Of a DNA stretch of 64,000 bases, positions 22,741-31,471 are shown in pieces. The stretch's first letter is position 1; each line of letters begins with the position of its first letter. Position numbers and translations under genes: made by a program. Origin of the DNA: Dysosmobacter sp. (GTDB lineage Bacteria > Bacillota > Clostridia > Oscillospirales > Oscillospiraceae); the NCBI GenBank assembly GCA_022778785.1, contig JALFSO010000056.1, positions 1-64,000 on the forward strand, in the 5' to 3' direction. The notes beneath the pieces were generated by a model. The model saw nothing but the letters and a program-made list of their open reading frames with translations, had not been told where the DNA came from and did no database searches.

Positions 22741-25680
22741 TTGAAAGTCGGTTTGGATGTCGGCTCCACCACCATCAAATGCGTGGTGATGGACGGCGAA
22801 GATCGGATCGTATACAGTACATATGAACGGCATTTCAGCCATATTCTGGAGAAGTCCGAGGAGCTGCTGCGCCGGGTGGCGGAGCAGTATATCCCGGGCG
22901 GGCGGGCGCGGCTGGCCATCTCCGGCTCCGCGGGAATGGGCATGGCCGAGGGCGTGAGCATCCCCTTCGTCCAGGAGGTGTTCGCCACCCGCGTGGCGGC
23001 CAACCGGCTGGCCCCCGGCACGGACTGCATCATCGAGCTGGGCGGCGAGGACGCCAAGATCCTGTTTCTGACCAACGGACTGGAGGTCCGGATGAACGGC
23101 TCCTGCGCCGGCGGCACCGGCGCCTTCATCGACCAGATGGCGACGCTGCTGAAAATGAGCGCCGATGAGATGGACGAGGCGGCCCTCAAGGCGGAGAAGA
23201 CCTACACCATCGCCTCCCGGTGCGGCGTATTCGCCAAGAGCGACGTGCAGCCCCTCATCAACCAGGGCGGCAAGGCGGCGGACATCGCCGCCAGCATCTA
23301 TCAGGCGGTGGTGAACCAGACCATCGCGGGTCTGGCCCAGGGACGGCCCATCAGGGGCAATGTCCTGTATCTGGGCGGACCGCTGACCTTCTCCCAGTGC
23401 CTGCGGGACTGCTTTGACAAGACCCTGGGCCTGAAGGGCAGATGCCCGGAGAACAGCCTGCTGTTCGTGGCCATGGGCGCCGCGTTCTACTCCGATACGG
23501 AGTTCGACCTGCTGGAGGTGGCGGACCGCATCCAGAAGCGGGGCACGGTGGAGACCTACCGCAGCCAGCCGCCACTGTTCGCCAGCCGGGAGGAGTACGA
23601 GGCTTTCCGGGAGCGCCATGCCAGGGCCTCCGTGCCCCGGGTGGACTTCCCCACGGACTATGACGACCCCGTCCACATCGGCATCGACTCCGGCTCCACC
23701 ACCGTGAAGCTGGTGGTGATGGACCAGGACGGCGGCATCCTGTTCACGGATTACCGGCCCAATCTGGGCAATCCCGTGCCCCTGATCCGGGGCGTGCTGC
23801 AAAAGCTCTATGAAGAGCACCCGAAGCTCCATGTGGCCAGCGTCACCACCACCGGCTACGGCGAGGATCTGGCGAAGGCCGCCTTCCACGCCGACTACGG
23901 CGTGGTGGAGACCGTGGCCCATTTCACCGCCGCCCGGTATTTCATGCCCAACGTGGACTTCATCATCGACATCGGCGGCCAGGACATGAAGTGCTTCAAG
24001 ATCGAGGACGGCGCCATCAGCGACATCTTCCTGAACGAGGCCTGCTCCTCCGGCTGCGGCAGCTTCCTCCAGACCTTCGCCCAGGCGCTGGGCTATGACG
24101 TGCGGGACTTCGCCAAGCTGGGGCTGTTCGCAGACCGTCCTGTGGACCTGGGCAGCCGCTGCACCGTGTTCATGAACTCCAGCGTCAAGCAGGCCCAGAA
24201 GGACGGCGCCACCATCGAGAACATCTCCGCGGGCCTGTCCATCAGCGTGGTGAAGAACGCCATCTACAAGGTCATCCGGGCCTCCTCTCCCGAGGAGCTG
24301 GGCCGGAACATCGTGGTCCAGGGCGGCACGTTCTACAACGAGGCGGTGCTGCGGGCCTTTGAGAAGGAGATGGGAGTGGAGGTCATCCGCCCGGATATCG
24401 CCGGCCTCATGGGCGCCTACGGCGCCGCCCTGTACGGACGGGGCAAGGCCGGAGCCGGCCACCGCAGCAGTCTGCTGGACGCCCAACAGCTGGCGGACTT
24501 CCGGCAGGAGACCCGCAGCGAGATCTGCGGCCGCTGCGGCAACAACTGCCAGCTGACCATCAACACCTTCGCCGACGGGGCCACCCTCATCAGCGGCAAC
24601 CGCTGCGACCGGCCCGTCACCGGCAAAGCCAACACCGGCGAGGAGAACCTGTACGAATACAAGCGGAAGCTGATCCTGTCCTACAAGCCCGTCAAGGGCC
24701 CCCGGGGGAAGATCGGCCTGCCCCTGTGCCTGAACTTCTGGGAGCTGTATCCCTTCTGGTACACCTTCTTCACGAAGCTTGGCTTCGCCGTGTACCACAG
24801 TCCCCTCAGCAGCCGGGAGCTGTATCTCCAGGGCCAGGGGTCCATCCCCTCGGACACCGCCTGCTTCCCGGCAAAGCTGGCCCACGGCCACATCCACGCC
24901 CTCAGCAAACTGGGGCTGGACGCCATCTTCTACCCCTGCATGACCTATAACATCGACGAGGGGCTGGGCCAGAACCACTACAACTGCCCGGTGGTGGCCT
25001 ACTATCCCGAGGTGCTGGCGGGCAACTGCCCGGAGCTGCGGGACACGAAATTCATTTACGACTACGTGGGCATCCACCGGCCTAAGGATTTCACCAAAAA
25101 GATCCACGGCATTCTGGGCAAGTATTTCGACGGCATCTCCCAAAAGGAGATCCAGGAGGCCGCCGACGCGGCCTACGCGGAGTACGAGCGCCACATGCGG
25201 CAGATCCGGGACGAGGGCGAGCGCATCATTCAGAAGGCCCGGCAGGAGGGACGCCGCATCATCGTCCTGGCGGGACGGCCCTACCACGTGGACCCGGAGG
25301 TGAACCACGGCATCGACACCCTCATCACCCGGGCCGGCGCGGCGGTCATCACCGAGGACTCCATCTCCGACCGGGTGGAGCCCTTCCGGACCACGGTGCT
25401 GAACCAGTGGACCTATCACTCCCGTCTGTACGCCGCTGCCAAATACTGCTGCTCCCAGCCGGACATGGACCTGGTACAGCTGGTGTCCTTCGGCTGCGGC
25501 GTGGACGCCATCACCACCGACGAGACGAGAGAGATCCTGCAGTCCGGCGGAAAGCTGTACACCCAGCTGAAGATCGACGAGATCACCAATCTGGGCGCCG
25601 TGCGCATCCGCCTGCGGAGCCTGTTCGCCGCACTGGAGGAACAGGACGAGAAGCGCGCCAACGCGAGCAAGGAGGCGTAA
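22741..25680 (+). CDS. 2-hydroxyacyl-CoA dehydratase activase-like protein (two ASKHA ATPase domains plus DUF2229)
   Basis: 979 aa from a TTG start with AAGGAGG 8 nt upstream. It has two BadF/BadG/HgdC ATPase domains: residues 1-255 (GLDVGSTTIKCVVMD, SCAGGTGAFIDQM) and about 317-570 (GIDSGSTTVKLVVMD, DIGGQDMKC, SSGCGSFLQTFA). The cysteines flanking the cluster helix are present in both. A DUF2229 region (about 600-960) follows, with CGNNCQ at about 600. Such proteins pump one electron, using ATP, into a dehydratase-type enzyme. It is co-transcribed with the next gene, 3 nt away. Confidence 0.88.
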   Translation: MKVGLDVGSTTIKCVVMDGEDRIVYSTYERHFSHILEKSEELLRRVAEQYIPGGRARLAISGSAGMGMAEGVSIPFVQEVFATRVAANRLAPGTDCIIELGGEDAKILFLTNGLEVRMNGSCAGGTGAFIDQMATLLKMSADEMDEAALKAEKTYTIASRCGVFAKSDVQPLINQGGKAADIAASIYQAVVNQTIAGLAQGRPIRGNVLYLGGPLTFSQCLRDCFDKTLGLKGRCPENSLLFVAMGAAFYSDTEFDLLEVADRIQKRGTVETYRSQPPLFASREEYEAFRERHARASVPRVDFPTDYDDPVHIGIDSGSTTVKLVVMDQDGGILFTDYRPNLGNPVPLIRGVLQKLYEEHPKLHVASVTTTGYGEDLAKAAFHADYGVVETVAHFTAARYFMPNVDFIIDIGGQDMKCFKIEDGAISDIFLNEACSSGCGSFLQTFAQALGYDVRDFAKLGLFADRPVDLGSRCTVFMNSSVKQAQKDGATIENISAGLSISVVKNAIYKVIRASSPEELGRNIVVQGGTFYNEAVLRAFEKEMGVEVIRPDIAGLMGAYGAALYGRGKAGAGHRSSLLDAQQLADFRQETRSEICGRCGNNCQLTINTFADGATLISGNRCDRPVTGKANTGEENLYEYKRKLILSYKPVKGPRGKIGLPLCLNFWELYPFWYTFFTKLGFAVYHSPLSSRELYLQGQGSIPSDTACFPAKLAHGHIHALSKLGLDAIFYPCMTYNIDEGLGQNHYNCPVVAYYPEVLAGNCPELRDTKFIYDYVGIHRPKDFTKKIHGILGKYFDGISQKEIQEAADAAYAEYERHMRQIRDEGERIIQKARQEGRRIIVLAGRPYHVDPEVNHGIDTLITRAGAAVITEDSISDRVEPFRTTVLNQWTYHSRLYAAAKYCCSQPDMDLVQLVSFGCGVDAITTDETREILQSGGKLYTQLKIDEITNLGAVRIRLRSLFAALEEQDEKRANASKEA

Positions 25681-25683
25681 GAC

Positions 25684-27024
25684 ATGGAATTCCGATATCC
25701 GACATTCACGCCGGAGATGAAAACGACCCATAAGATCCTGATCCCCAATATGGCGCCGGTCCAGTTCCGCATTCTGGCCGCGGCTATGAAGCACATGGGG
25801 TATAACGTGGAGCTGCTGGGCAACTGCGGCAGTCAGGTGGCGGAACAGGGCCTGAAATACGTCCACAACGACACCTGCTATCCCGCACTGCTGGTCATCG
25901 GCCAGTTCCTGGACGCTCTGAACTCCGGCAAATACGACCTGGACCACACCGCCCTCATCATCACCCAGACCGGCGGCGGCTGCCGGGCCTCCAACTACAT
26001 TTTTCTGCTGCGCAAGGCGCTGCAGAAGGCCGGTTACTGCAATATCCCGGTGGTGAGCCTGAACTTCTCCGGCCTGGAAAAGGACAGCAGCCTGCCCATG
26101 GACATGACCTTCGTGCGGATGGCGCTGTCGGCCATCTGCTACGGCGACCTGCTGGTGGCCCTGAAGGCCCAGACCGCTCCCTATGAGGTGCGGAAGGGCG
26201 ACGCGGAGGCCCTCCAGAACAAGTGGCTGGACACCATCTGCGGCTGGATCCTGGACGGCAAGGGCTTCTCCCAGCGGGAGATGCGCGCCGCCATGCCGAA
26301 GATCGCGGCGGAGTTCGCCGCCATCCCGGTCCGGCGGGTGTCCAAGGTGAAGGTCGGCGTGGTGGGCGAGATCTACGTGAAATACTCCCCCCTGGGCAAC
26401 AACGACCTGGAGAACTTCCTGGCCTCCCAGGACTGCGAGGTGAATCTGCCGGGCCTCATGGGCTTTTTGCAGTACTCCGTGTACAATCTGTCGGAGACCG
26501 CCCGGCTCTACGGCGGCACCCTGGTGGAGAAGCACGTCTCCGATGTGGTGCTGAAGTACATCGAGAGCATGGAGAAGCTGATCCTCAAGGCCCTGCGGGA
26601 TAACGGCTATCACGCGCCCCTGCCGTTTTCGGAGTTGTGCAAGCTGCCGGAGGGCGTCATCGGCATGGGCAACAAGATGGGCGAGGGCTGGCTCCTCACC
26701 GCCGAGATGCTGGAGTTGGTGCGGTCCGGGTATGAGAACATCGTCTGCGCCCAGCCCTTCGGCTGCCTGCCCAACCACATCTGCGGCAAGGGCATGATCA
26801 ACAAGATCCGGGAGCTGTATCCCATGGCCAACATCACCCCCATCGACTACGATCCCAGCGCCACCCGGGTCAACCAGGAGAACCGGATCAAGCTGATGCT
26901 GGCGGTGGCGCGGGAGCGGCTGCCCTCCCATCCGGACCAGCCGGGAACGCCCGAGAAGGCGCCGTCCCGGGAGCTGGTGCGGGAGCGCACTCCCCGCAAG
27001 CAGCCCGTCCACGCGGCCACCTGA
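25684..27024 (+). CDS. 2-hydroxyacyl-CoA dehydratase-like protein (partner of the activase)
   Basis: 446 aa, related to HgdB/FldB-type subunits and to the COG3581 half of large activase fusions. Conserved cysteines likely to hold an iron-sulfur cluster appear in LGNCGSQV (about 44), NDTCYPALL (about 64), GGGCRASNY (about 100) and QPFGCLPNHICGKGM (about 360-374). The substrate is unknown; no CoA transferase or acyl-CoA dehydrogenase gene adjoins it. The ATG follows the upstream stop by 3 nt, so the two form a tight unit ended by the terminator at 27032. Confidence 0.8.
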   Translation: MEFRYPTFTPEMKTTHKILIPNMAPVQFRILAAAMKHMGYNVELLGNCGSQVAEQGLKYVHNDTCYPALLVIGQFLDALNSGKYDLDHTALIITQTGGGCRASNYIFLLRKALQKAGYCNIPVVSLNFSGLEKDSSLPMDMTFVRMALSAICYGDLLVALKAQTAPYEVRKGDAEALQNKWLDTICGWILDGKGFSQREMRAAMPKIAAEFAAIPVRRVSKVKVGVVGEIYVKYSPLGNNDLENFLASQDCEVNLPGLMGFLQYSVYNLSETARLYGGTLVEKHVSDVVLKYIESMEKLILKALRDNGYHAPLPFSELCKLPEGVIGMGNKMGEGWLLTAEMLELVRSGYENIVCAQPFGCLPNHICGKGMINKIRELYPMANITPIDYDPSATRVNQENRIKLMLAVARERLPSHPDQPGTPEKAPSRELVRERTPRKQPVHAAT

Positions 27025-27031
27025 CAGAGAG

Positions 27032-27059
27032 AAAGACTGCCCCAACGGGCAGTCTTTTC
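27032..27059 (+). terminator. Terminator of the activase operon
   Basis: AAAGACTGCCC / GGGCAGTCTTT with a CAAC loop, then a T-rich end. Confidence 0.9.
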
Positions 27060-27112
27060 ACGTCTCCGGGGACTTGTCGACGAAATTCGCGGTTTTGGGT
27101 TGACAAATACGA

Positions 27113-27142
27113 TTGACGAACCTGCCCTGTCCGCGGTATAAT
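27113..27142 (+). promoter_or_regulatory. Promoter upstream of the structured leader
   Basis: TTGACG (27113-27118), 18-bp spacer, consensus TATAAT (27137-27142). Transcription should begin near 27150, immediately before the first hairpin of the leader. Confidence 0.75.
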
Positions 27143-27157
27143 ATAATGGTTTATACT

Positions 27158-27306
27158 GATTCTTGATGAAAGAGTTTCATCAAGAATCCCGCGTGCTGCG
27201 CACGCTCGAATTGTGCAGCGGCACAATTCGACGTCTCATAAAAACTGAACGCGCTTCGCGCTATAAAACGGTTTGAACCGTTTTAATCAGTTTTCGTATA
27301 TACGAA
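27158..27306 (+). other. Densely structured leader with consecutive perfect hairpins
   Basis: Perfect inverted repeats in series: 14-bp stem GATTCTTGATGAAA (27158-27171) with 27175-27188; GCGTGC-TGC-GCACGC (27191-27205); TCGAATTGTGC-AGCG-GCACAATTCGA (27206-27231); then AAAACTGA (27241-27248) pairs with TCAGTTTT (27287-27294) and encloses GCGC-TTC-GCGC and TAAAACGGTT-TG-AACCGTTTTA, forming a three-way junction; last TTCGTATATACGAA (27293-27306). It fills the 5' untranslated region of the methyltransferase gene. It matches no riboswitch I know. Confidence 0.8.
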
Positions 27307-27362
27307 TCTTTCACGGAGACGGAGCGCGCCGTTTTCCGTGTGAACAAACGGAGGAACAGCTT

Positions 27363-28226
27363 ATGTGGTTGGCGGATCAATGGCAGGACTATGAGCTGCT
27401 GGACTGCGGAGGGGGAGAGAAGCTGGAGCGCTGGGACAAGCAGTTCCTGGTGCGTCCGGACCCTCAGGCCATCTGGGAGACGCCCAGAAAGAATCCGGCC
27501 TGGCGGCGGGCCAATGCCAGATATCTCCGCTCCCAGACCGGCGGCGGCCACTGGGAGAAAAAGACGCTGCCGGAGAGCTGGCAGATGCACTACGGGGAAC
27601 TGACGTTCCAGGTGAAGCCCATGAACTTCAAGCACACGGGATTGTTCCCGGAGCAGGCGGTGAACTGGGACTTCGTCATGGAGAAGATCCGCAGTGCCGG
27701 ACGGCCCATCCGGGTGCTGAACCTGTTCGCCTACACCGGCGGCGCCACGGTGGCCTGTGCCAAGGCGGGCGCCAGCGTGTGCCACGTGGACGCGGCCAAG
27801 GGCATGGTGGCCTGGGCCCGGGAGAACGCCCGGCTGTCCGGTCTGGAGGACGCCCCCATCCGCTGGATCGTGGACGACTGCGCCAAGTTTGTGGAGCGGG
27901 AGATCCGGCGGGGCAAGACCTACGACGCCATCATCATGGACCCGCCCAGCTACGGACGGGGACCCGGCGGCGAGGTGTGGAAGCTGGAGGAGAACCTGTA
28001 TCCCTTCGTGAAGCTCTGCGCCGGCGTGCTGTCGGACAAGCCGCTGTTCGTACTCATCAACTCCTATACCACGGGTCTGGCTCCGTCGGTGCTGGGCTAT
28101 CTGCTGAACATCCTGGTGGCCGGCAAATACGGCGGGAAATGCACCTGGGACGAGCTGGGACTGCCTGTCACCGAGACGGGACTGGCCCTGCCCTGCGGCG
28201 CCACCGGACGGTGGTGCAGCGAGTGA
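27363..28226 (+). CDS. Class I SAM-dependent RNA methyltransferase (RlmI-like)
   Basis: 287 aa from an ATG with GGAGG 8 nt upstream; the in-frame extension to 27273 would run through the hairpin leader. The C-terminal two thirds is a Rossmann methyltransferase: VLNLFAYTGGATVACAKAGA (about 119-138) is motif I and IIMDPPSYGRG (about 194-204) is the catalytic loop of the RlmI/RlmK type, which makes 5-methylcytosine or 7-methylguanosine in 23S rRNA. The PUA domain of RlmI is missing, so the exact target is unclear. It is monocistronic. Confidence 0.82.
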   Translation: MWLADQWQDYELLDCGGGEKLERWDKQFLVRPDPQAIWETPRKNPAWRRANARYLRSQTGGGHWEKKTLPESWQMHYGELTFQVKPMNFKHTGLFPEQAVNWDFVMEKIRSAGRPIRVLNLFAYTGGATVACAKAGASVCHVDAAKGMVAWARENARLSGLEDAPIRWIVDDCAKFVEREIRRGKTYDAIIMDPPSYGRGPGGEVWKLEENLYPFVKLCAGVLSDKPLFVLINSYTTGLAPSVLGYLLNILVAGKYGGKCTWDELGLPVTETGLALPCGATGRWCSE

Positions 28227-28283
28227 GAGTTTTCCCGTGAGGCACGGGATGGTGCCGGGGAAGCCCGGCGGCTTTGCGCCCCC

Positions 28284-28312
28284 CATTCTTTTTCTTCTTG
28301 AGAAAAAGAATG
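28284..28312 (+). terminator. Possible terminator of the methyltransferase gene
   Basis: 12-bp stem CATTCTTTTTCT / AGAAAAAGAATG with a TCTTG loop, about 60 bp after the stop. No T-run follows, so function is uncertain. Confidence 0.45.
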
Positions 28313-28332
28313 CGTCGCGCCCGGTGGAAGAA

Positions 28333-28732
28333 AAAGACGCTTTGGGCGGCGGCATTTCAAACTTCGTTTGAAATGCCTTTTCCCGCCCTGTTTACGGGGG
28401 TTTGGACTGACGGCAGTCGAAGGCTTTGCCTCCTGTGTCTGCCCTTGACCAGAACGAATGTCCGGGTCCCGCCCGGATGCACCGCCGTTCTCTGTTCGCT
28501 ACCGCACCCTGGCGGTTGCAGAGACTTTACGCCCACACATTTCCGGCCTTCCGCAACCACCAGACTGCGGCAGCAAAACAGAAGCAGGGGCATCCGGGAC
28601 CACCCCCAACTTTCGAAACTGCCATATGTGGTTGAATGGACGCAAGCCCTTGAATCAGCACCCAAATAACCCCCGTAACAGGCGGGAAAAGGCATTTCAA
28701 ACGAAGTTTGAAATGCCGCCGCCAGCGTCTTT
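28333..28732. mobile_element. MITE-like element with about 65-bp terminal inverted repeats
   Basis: The left arm (28333-28402) and right arm (28669-28732) are near-perfect reverse complements: both read AGACGCT, a GGCGGC block, the palindrome GGCATTTCAAAC-TTC-GTTTGAAATGCC, then TTTTCCCGCC and a G-rich run. Between the arms are about 265 bp without a convincing gene. No transposase is encoded and no clear target duplication was seen. A further hairpin (TTTCTCTTTTCGG / CCGAAAAGAGAAA) at about 28758-28790 lies just outside. The element separates the methyltransferase gene from the ecf operon. Confidence 0.75.
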
Positions 28733-28889
28733 TCTCTTGACACCATCAAAAAGCGCTTTCTCTTTTCGGCGCAACCGAAAAGAGAAAGGGGGGTTTGCCT
28801 CGCGGCGGAGCCGCAAGCCATCGGCCTTCGCCGGAACCCCCGCACTCCCGATGGTACATTCTATTTTCATTTTGAAAGCGACTGAAGTC

Positions 28890-29744
28890 ATGTCTACGAT
28901 GATCGAAACAAAAGACCTCTCCTTCACCTATCCGGCGGCGGAGGAGGGCGGACGGGAGACCGTGGCCCTGCGGGGCGTGGACGTCTCCATTGAAAAAGGC
29001 TCCTTTGTGGTGGTGCTGGGCCACAACGGCTCCGGCAAATCCACCCTGGCCAAGACCTTCAACGCCGTGCTGCTGCCCGGCGGCGGCCACGTGTACGTGG
29101 AGGGCATGGACACCCTGGACGAGGAACTGCTGCTGGCCATCCGCCAGCGGGTGGGCATGGTGTTCCAGAACCCGGATAACCAGATCGTGGCAAACGTGGT
29201 GGAGGAGGACGTGGCCTTCGCGCCGGAGAACCTGGGCGTCCCGTCGGAGGAGATCCGGAAGCGGGTGGACGACGCCCTGAAGGCCGTGGGCATGAGCGAG
29301 TTCGTCACCCACGCGCCGCACCTGCTGTCCGGCGGACAGAAGCAGCGCATCGCTATCGCCGGCGTCATCGCCATGGAGCCGGACTGCATCGTCCTGGACG
29401 AGGCCACCGCCATGCTGGACCCCATCGGACGGGGAGAAGTGCTGTCCACCGTCCACCGGCTGAACCGGGAGAAGGGTATCACTGTGGTGCTCATCACCCA
29501 CCACATGAACGAGGCGGAGGACGCCGACCGGGTGCTGGTGATGGACGACGGCAAAGTGGTCATGGACGGCGCGCCCCGGGAGGTCTTCACCCATGTGGGA
29601 GAGCTGCGGTCCATGGGCCTCACCGTGCCGGACACGGTGGCGCTGCTGTACGACCTGCGGCAGGAGGGGCTGGACGTCCCTCTCACCGCCCTGACGGTGG
29701 AGGAGTGTGCGGACGCCGTGGCGGCGGCCATACCGACGAGATAA
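28890..29744 (+). CDS. ecfA1: ECF transporter energy-coupling ATPase EcfA1
   Basis: 284 aa. Walker A is GHNGSGKST (about 44-52), the Q-loop is FQNPDNQ (about 92-98), the signature is LSGGQKQR (about 147-154) and Walker B is IVLDEAT (about 169-175), with the ITHHMNEA switch histidine near 205. With EcfA2 and EcfT it forms the shared module that powers vitamin uptake by separate substrate-binding S components. The start at 28890 has only a weak site (GAAAGCG); an ATG at 28899 is also possible. It is the first gene of ecfA1-ecfA2-ecfT-truA. Confidence 0.95.
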   Translation: MSTMIETKDLSFTYPAAEEGGRETVALRGVDVSIEKGSFVVVLGHNGSGKSTLAKTFNAVLLPGGGHVYVEGMDTLDEELLLAIRQRVGMVFQNPDNQIVANVVEEDVAFAPENLGVPSEEIRKRVDDALKAVGMSEFVTHAPHLLSGGQKQRIAIAGVIAMEPDCIVLDEATAMLDPIGRGEVLSTVHRLNREKGITVVLITHHMNEAEDADRVLVMDDGKVVMDGAPREVFTHVGELRSMGLTVPDTVALLYDLRQEGLDVPLTALTVEECADAVAAAIPTR

Positions 29745-29757
29745 AGAGGGAACACCA

Positions 29758-30624
29758 TTGAAAGAGATACTGCAGATCGAGCATTTGACCCATACCTACG
29801 GGGCGGGGACGCCCTTCCAGCGGAACGCGGTGGAGGACCTGTCTTTCTCCGTCCGGGACGGGGAGTTTCTGGGCATCATCGGTCACACCGGCTCCGGCAA
29901 ATCCACTCTGATCCAGCATTTGAACGGGCTGCTGAAGCCCACCTCCGGCCGGGTGCTGCTGGACGGAAAGGACATCTGGGCGGAGCCGAAAAAGATCCGG
30001 AGCGTGCGGTTCCGGGTGGGACTGGTGTTCCAGTACCCGGAGTACCAGCTCTTTGAGGAGACGGTGTACAAGGACATCGCCTTTGGCCCCGCCAACATGG
30101 GCAAGACCGGCGACGAGCTGGACCGCTGCGTCCGCAGCGCCGCCCGTCTGGTGGGATTGAAGGACGCCGCGCTGGACAAGTCCCCCTTTGAGCTGTCCGG
30201 CGGACAGAAGCGCCGGGTGGCCCTGGCGGGCGTGCTGGCCATGGAGCCGGAGGTGCTGATCCTGGACGAGCCCACGGCGGGCCTGGATCCCGCCGGACGG
30301 GAGAACCTGATGGCCAACATCCGGGACTTCCACCGGAACCATGGCGGCACGGTGATCCTGGTGAGCCACAGCATGGACGAGATCGCCCAGAACGTGGACC
30401 GCATTCTGGTGCTGAAGTCCTCCCATATCCTGATGCAGGGCACGCCCAAGGAGGTCTTCGCCCGTGGAAAAGAGCTGCTGGAGGCGGGGCTGGACGTGCC
30501 CCAGGTGACCCGGGTGGCCATGGCCCTCCGGGACCGGGGGCTGCCCATCGACCCGGCGGTGTACACCGTGGCGGACCTGGAGAAGGAGCTTCTGGCCCTG
30601 CGGAAAGGCGGTGCGGTATGCTAA
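29758..30624 (+). CDS. ecfA2: ECF transporter energy-coupling ATPase EcfA2
   Basis: 288 aa from a TTG at 29758 with AAAGAGGG upstream; no ATG fits the family start. Walker A is GHTGSGKST (about 41-49), the Q-loop is FQYPEYQLFE (the Y-x-L-F motif typical of EcfA2), the signature is LSGGQKRRVAL and Walker B is LILDEPTAGLDP. It pairs with EcfA1 as a heterodimer under EcfT. It starts 13 nt after ecfA1 and overlaps ecfT. Confidence 0.95.
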   Translation: MKEILQIEHLTHTYGAGTPFQRNAVEDLSFSVRDGEFLGIIGHTGSGKSTLIQHLNGLLKPTSGRVLLDGKDIWAEPKKIRSVRFRVGLVFQYPEYQLFEETVYKDIAFGPANMGKTGDELDRCVRSAARLVGLKDAALDKSPFELSGGQKRRVALAGVLAMEPEVLILDEPTAGLDPAGRENLMANIRDFHRNHGGTVILVSHSMDEIAQNVDRILVLKSSHILMQGTPKEVFARGKELLEAGLDVPQVTRVAMALRDRGLPIDPAVYTVADLEKELLALRKGGAVC

Positions 30625-31421
30625 AGGATATCACCCTGGGCCAGTATTTCCCGGGAAATACCCCGGCTCACCGTCTGGACCCCAGGACGAAGATTTTGCT
30701 GGTGGTCCTCTATATCGTGGCGCTGTTCTGCGCCAAGTCCGTGCTGACCTACGGACTGGTAGCGCTGACGCTGTTCATCTGCGTCCGCATCTCCAAAGTG
30801 GGGCTGAAGGCCCTGGTGCGGGGACTGAAGCCGGTGGTGGTCATCATCCTCTTCACGGCGGTGCTGAACCTGTTCTTCACGCCGGGCGACGAGGTGTTCC
30901 GGCTGGGCTTCCTGCGGATCACCGACGCCGGCGTCACCACCGCCCTGCGGATGGTGCTGCGGATCATGCTGCTGATCATGGGCACCTTCCTGCTGACCTA
31001 CACCACCAGCCCCATCAGCCTGACCGACGGTCTGGAGCGGCTGCTGAACGGGCTGAAACGGTTCCATGTGCCGGTCCATGAGCTGGCCATGATGATGTCC
31101 ATCGCCCTGCGGTTCATCCCCACCCTCATCGAGGAGACGGACAAGATCATGTCCGCCCAGAAGGCCCGGGGCGCGGACTTCGAGAGCGGCAACCTGTTCC
31201 AGCGGGCCAAGGCGCTGATCCCCATTCTGGTGCCGCTGTTCATCAGCGCCTTCCGCCGGGCGGACGAGCTGGCTACGGCCATGGAGTGCCGCTGCTATCA
31301 CGGCGGCGAGGGCCGCACCAAGCTCCATGTTCTGCAATATGAGCGCCGGGACTGGCTGGCCCTGACCTGCGGCGTTGTCATCGCCGCGGGCATCATCGTG
31401 CTGGGCCGGTTCGGGCTGTGA
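30618..31421 (+). CDS. ecfT: ECF transporter transmembrane subunit EcfT
   Basis: 267 aa with about five to six membrane helices in the first 130 residues and one at the C-terminus (about 245-264). The two coupling helices carry the family A-R-G motif, seen in QKARGADFESGN (about 182-193). It links the S component to the two ATPases. The ATG overlaps the ecfA2 stop (ATGCTAA). The order ecfA1-ecfA2-ecfT-truA is the usual Firmicutes order, although rplQ is not upstream here; a MITE-like element is. Confidence 0.95.
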   Translation: MLKDITLGQYFPGNTPAHRLDPRTKILLVVLYIVALFCAKSVLTYGLVALTLFICVRISKVGLKALVRGLKPVVVIILFTAVLNLFFTPGDEVFRLGFLRITDAGVTTALRMVLRIMLLIMGTFLLTYTTSPISLTDGLERLLNGLKRFHVPVHELAMMMSIALRFIPTLIEETDKIMSAQKARGADFESGNLFQRAKALIPILVPLFISAFRRADELATAMECRCYHGGEGRTKLHVLQYERRDWLALTCGVVIAAGIIVLGRFGL

Positions 31422-31471
31422 GAAATTAAAGACCAGGAAATCGGAAATTTGTGGGACCGTGGGAGGCGGGT

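Noticed and set aside
22690..27045. 1451-aa open frame antisense to the activase genes
   Set aside because: Same antisense artefact. It crosses two real genes with conserved motifs and has no start site of its own.
27273..27362. N-terminal extension of the methyltransferase gene
   Set aside because: It would translate the hairpin leader, has no Shine-Dalgarno site and does not match family N-termini. GGAGG supports the ATG at 27363.
28458..28889. N-terminal extension of ecfA1 through the MITE-like element
   Set aside because: The frame is open by chance. The ABC domain begins at about 28900 and the element has no coding character.
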